64,000 nucleotides of DNA from the NCBI GenBank assembly GCA_013400115.1, contig VXBP01000410.1:620001-684000 (forward strand). The letters run 5' to 3'. Below the pieces are notes generated by a model, which made no database searches, had not been told where the DNA came from, and saw only the letters and a program-made list of their open reading frames with translations. The translations under genes and the position numbers were made by a program. This document shows, in pieces, positions 61,701 through 64,000 of this stretch (position 1 is the first letter of the stretch; each line of letters begins with the position of its first letter). This stretch comes from Rhinopomastus cyanomelas (taxonomy: Eukaryota; Chordata; Aves; Bucerotiformes; Rhinopomastidae).

Positions 61701-62607
61701 ATATTTTATTGAAATGAAGCTGTTAAAAATCAAGTTTATATGACATAAAATCAGGTTTATGTGATACAGAAGGAAGAACGTGTGCTAGTGTCGCTGGCAG
61801 CAGAATTAAGCAGCTCAAGCACATTTTGCCTTTTCATTTGCGCTGCTGTTGAAGTAGCATCGTTAGCAACAGCACTTGTCCCTTCCTTTTTTTCTTCTCC
61901 AACCCTTTTCCCTTTCCTGCTTTCAGGATAACACCACTCTAACAGCAATTCAAGTAACTTAGTGCAGGGAAGGATCATTTTCCCTGATATGTGGGGAACT
62001 TACCAAAGCAGTTGTCATGGCAAATTCAGTTTTTATTCCTAAATTCTTATTATCTATTCAGTAGATAATATTTATAATAGAGAAGTTGCTCAATTATGAG
62101 AGGAGCTGATTTGCAACTTGAGAACTTCTAAAAATTTGAGTTATACAGACAAAAATCTAAGAAAGGATTACATGTTTTCTCTATTAACAGCGACTGTAAA
62201 CTCTTGCATTGAAACAAAATGAGATTATCACTGCCTTTGCCTAGTAATAAGAGACAAAACCTAAAAGAAGTATAAAATAAATTACATCAGACTGTTGTGT
62301 TCAGTGATCAGCAAGCAGAGGATGCTTTGCATTCACAGCACAACCAGAATCTCCTGTCTGAATAAGCTCAGTTATTCCAGCTGTTTACGTAAAACTTTGT
62401 TTCTTCTGGAACTAAATTCTTTGATTGCAGTAACAGTGCAATTTACCATAAATTTGTTTTAATCCTATTGTAAAAAGTGGCAGAATCAGTATGAAATAAT
62501 ATTAGGAAGGTCTTGCATTTCAGTTACAGTCAAAATTCAGCATACAGTAGAAATTGATTTCGTTCGGGATGTGTGAGGCAAATGTTTTAGGCTCTGGAAA
62601 ATTGTTT
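58723..62607. other. Non-coding tract, no gene seen
   Basis: Unique-looking, AT-rich. A run of twelve or more A lies at about 60299-60311. A strong polypyrimidine tract ending in CAG precedes 60552, with a short open frame after it. That is the only exon-like hint, and a weak one. Confidence 0.5.
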
Positions 62608-62664
62608 CATGGAATCACAGAATGCTTTAGGGAAGGGACCTCCAGGATCATCTAGTCCAGCGTG
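62608..62664 (-). mobile_element. Older CR1 LINE tail
   Basis: A reverse-strand 3' end CATGGAATCACAGAATGC, GGGAAGGGACCTCCAGG, then ATCATCTAGTCCAGC. Diverged, with a few bases missing from the usual GGTTGGAAGGG core. Confidence 0.8.
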
Positions 62665-62791
62665 GCAGGCTAAACAGAGTTTGAATTCACTGTGCCAGCA
62701 GCCCCCAGCTCAGGGAACTGTTGAAGGGGCAGGTTGTGGGACCTTGGGCAGTGGTGGAAGGGGTGTTATGGTTGTGGTGGGGATGTCTAAC

Positions 62792-62924
62792 TGTGCTGGG
62801 GGGTTCCTGTTTGTGCTGGGGGTGAGTGCTGTGCTTGGGTGCTTCCTACTGTGCTGGGTGGGGTTATTGCTGTGCTGGGGGGTAACTGCTGTGCTGAGGC
62901 AGAGGGTTCTTACTGTACTGCAGC
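62792..62924 (+). repeat. G-rich minisatellite, about 20-bp unit
   Basis: TGTGCTGGG-like words start at 62792, 62812, 62830, 62850, 62871, 62890 and 62914. The spacings are 20, 18, 20, 21, 19 and 24 bases. The first five units carry a G run (up to six G) after the word, then a TTNCTNCT-like linker. The array directly follows an old CR1 tail and a G-rich lead-in at 62726-62784. The G runs could form quadruplexes on the + strand. Translations across the array are low-complexity artefacts. Confidence 0.8.
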
Positions 62925-64000
62925 ACAAATTGTCTCCCCCCTCCATGATCTCTCTGCCCACGTCACAGTCGCCCCTCTTGACCCAGTCACTGTGCTGGGA
63001 CAGGGCTGGGGATTAACTGCTCTGATCCACCTCTGACTCGCAACTGTGGATCTGATGGAGCTTTATCCCAGTTTGGCTTTTTAGAACCTTCCAGCATGTC
63101 TTGCTCTGCAGGTGACAGCCCCAAGGCCTTTTATGTTCCTCATGGGACTCTTAGGCGCTTTCCCCATGAACAGTAGGAAGGATAAGATCAAACAGCAGCA
63201 TTTAAATTTTTTGAACTCTTAGTCTATCCATTTCTTGATATCCTTGTAGTTAACTTTTTACATGGGATCTCCAACACATTGTTCGAGTTTTCACGTGATG
63301 TCATAAAAAAGAAAGGAGAAGAATTCTGGGTCTTAATTTCCACACAGAATTTACATGTTCACATTTATTCCCGTAAGAACTGTTACCAGATAAAGTGGTA
63401 CAGTCAGAGTACAGTCAGAACACAGTCCCTAATGTGTGCTTCGATATTGTGAACTAGTGATGTCAGTCCAGACAATTGTATCTGCCAAATGCATTTGATC
63501 TTGACTGCAGGCTGTGCGCTGGAACAACTTCTGCTGATGGTGCATCAAGTCCAGCTGAGCATGAGAACAGGTAGGTGATGGAATCACTTGACTAATGGCT
63601 TGAGAGACAGAAGGAAGGCAAATGTCACTGGCAGCTCTTTATAATCAATCTACACAGTAAGAATATTTTTTTCTATTTCAAGCAGATTCCTTCAAAGAGA
63701 TCAAACATTGTTCACAGATATTCCACGATCTAAGGAGGCAAAGCTCAATAAATCATTTGCTTGTTTACTCAGTGGCAATTCAGGCACAAAGAAATGTTCC
63801 CTTCACTCCTTTTTCATGTTAGAATTCTTGCCAATTTAGGTGCCTTTGCAAACTTATTATTACTCCTCCTGAATTTTAATTTTGCCTCTCAGAGAGTTCT
63901 TGCTGTTGACCTTTAATTTAAAAATAGGTTTATATTCACTTTCAACTTCCATGAAGTTTTCTGTTTAACAGCTTGATTTAACTGCTGAGTAGCTTGGTTA
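62925..64000. other. Non-coding tract, no gene seen
   Basis: GC-rich up to about 63100, then AT-rich. The 60-base segment 63511-63570 lies between CTTGACTGCAG and GTAGGT and has one open frame, described under findings. No gene is supported. Confidence 0.5.

Noticed and set aside
62609..63036. 135-codon open frame rich in Leu, Val and Gly
   Set aside because: It is the translation of the G-rich minisatellite.

Overview
The window looks like avian nuclear DNA. The evidence is a dispersed set of CR1 (Chicken Repeat 1) LINE copies with the bird-type 3' end: a conserved tail followed by short ATTCTATG-like repeats. The copies are 5'-truncated, vary in age and lie on both strands. Most belong to one CR1-J-like family with little decay, so the host is probably a neoavian bird in which that family was recently active. 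The sequence does not let me name the species.

I found no protein-coding gene, tRNA, rRNA or CRISPR array that I can defend. Apart from short chance frames, the only protein homology I recognise is the C-terminal part of the CR1 ORF2 protein. The window is best read as intergenic DNA or the inside of a very large intron.

Layout. 1-5170: non-coding sequence with one CR1 interrupted by a 382-base run of N. 5171-5690: a young CR1 with an undamaged ORF2 C-terminus. 5691-16768: a long CR1-free tract holding a CpG-rich block (about 12990-13560) with a strong CTCF-like motif. 16769-34563: repeat-rich, with a dozen CR1 fragments of several subfamilies and a probable fragment of an endogenous retrovirus 5' LTR plus primer-binding site (about 30020-30480). 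34564-46407: an 11.8-kb tract without CR1, with a CpG cluster, a 16-bp palindrome, one weak exon candidate and conserved-element-like AT-rich stretches. 46408-58722: CR1 again, including a stacked pair and a head-to-head pair. 58723-64000: mostly unique sequence, one old CR1 tail and a G-rich 20-bp minisatellite.

There is no gene system to assemble. The items most worth checking are the CTCF-like site in the CpG block, the LTR/primer-binding-site remnant, the recurring 5' truncation points of the CR1 copies, and the exon-like segment at 35518-35597.
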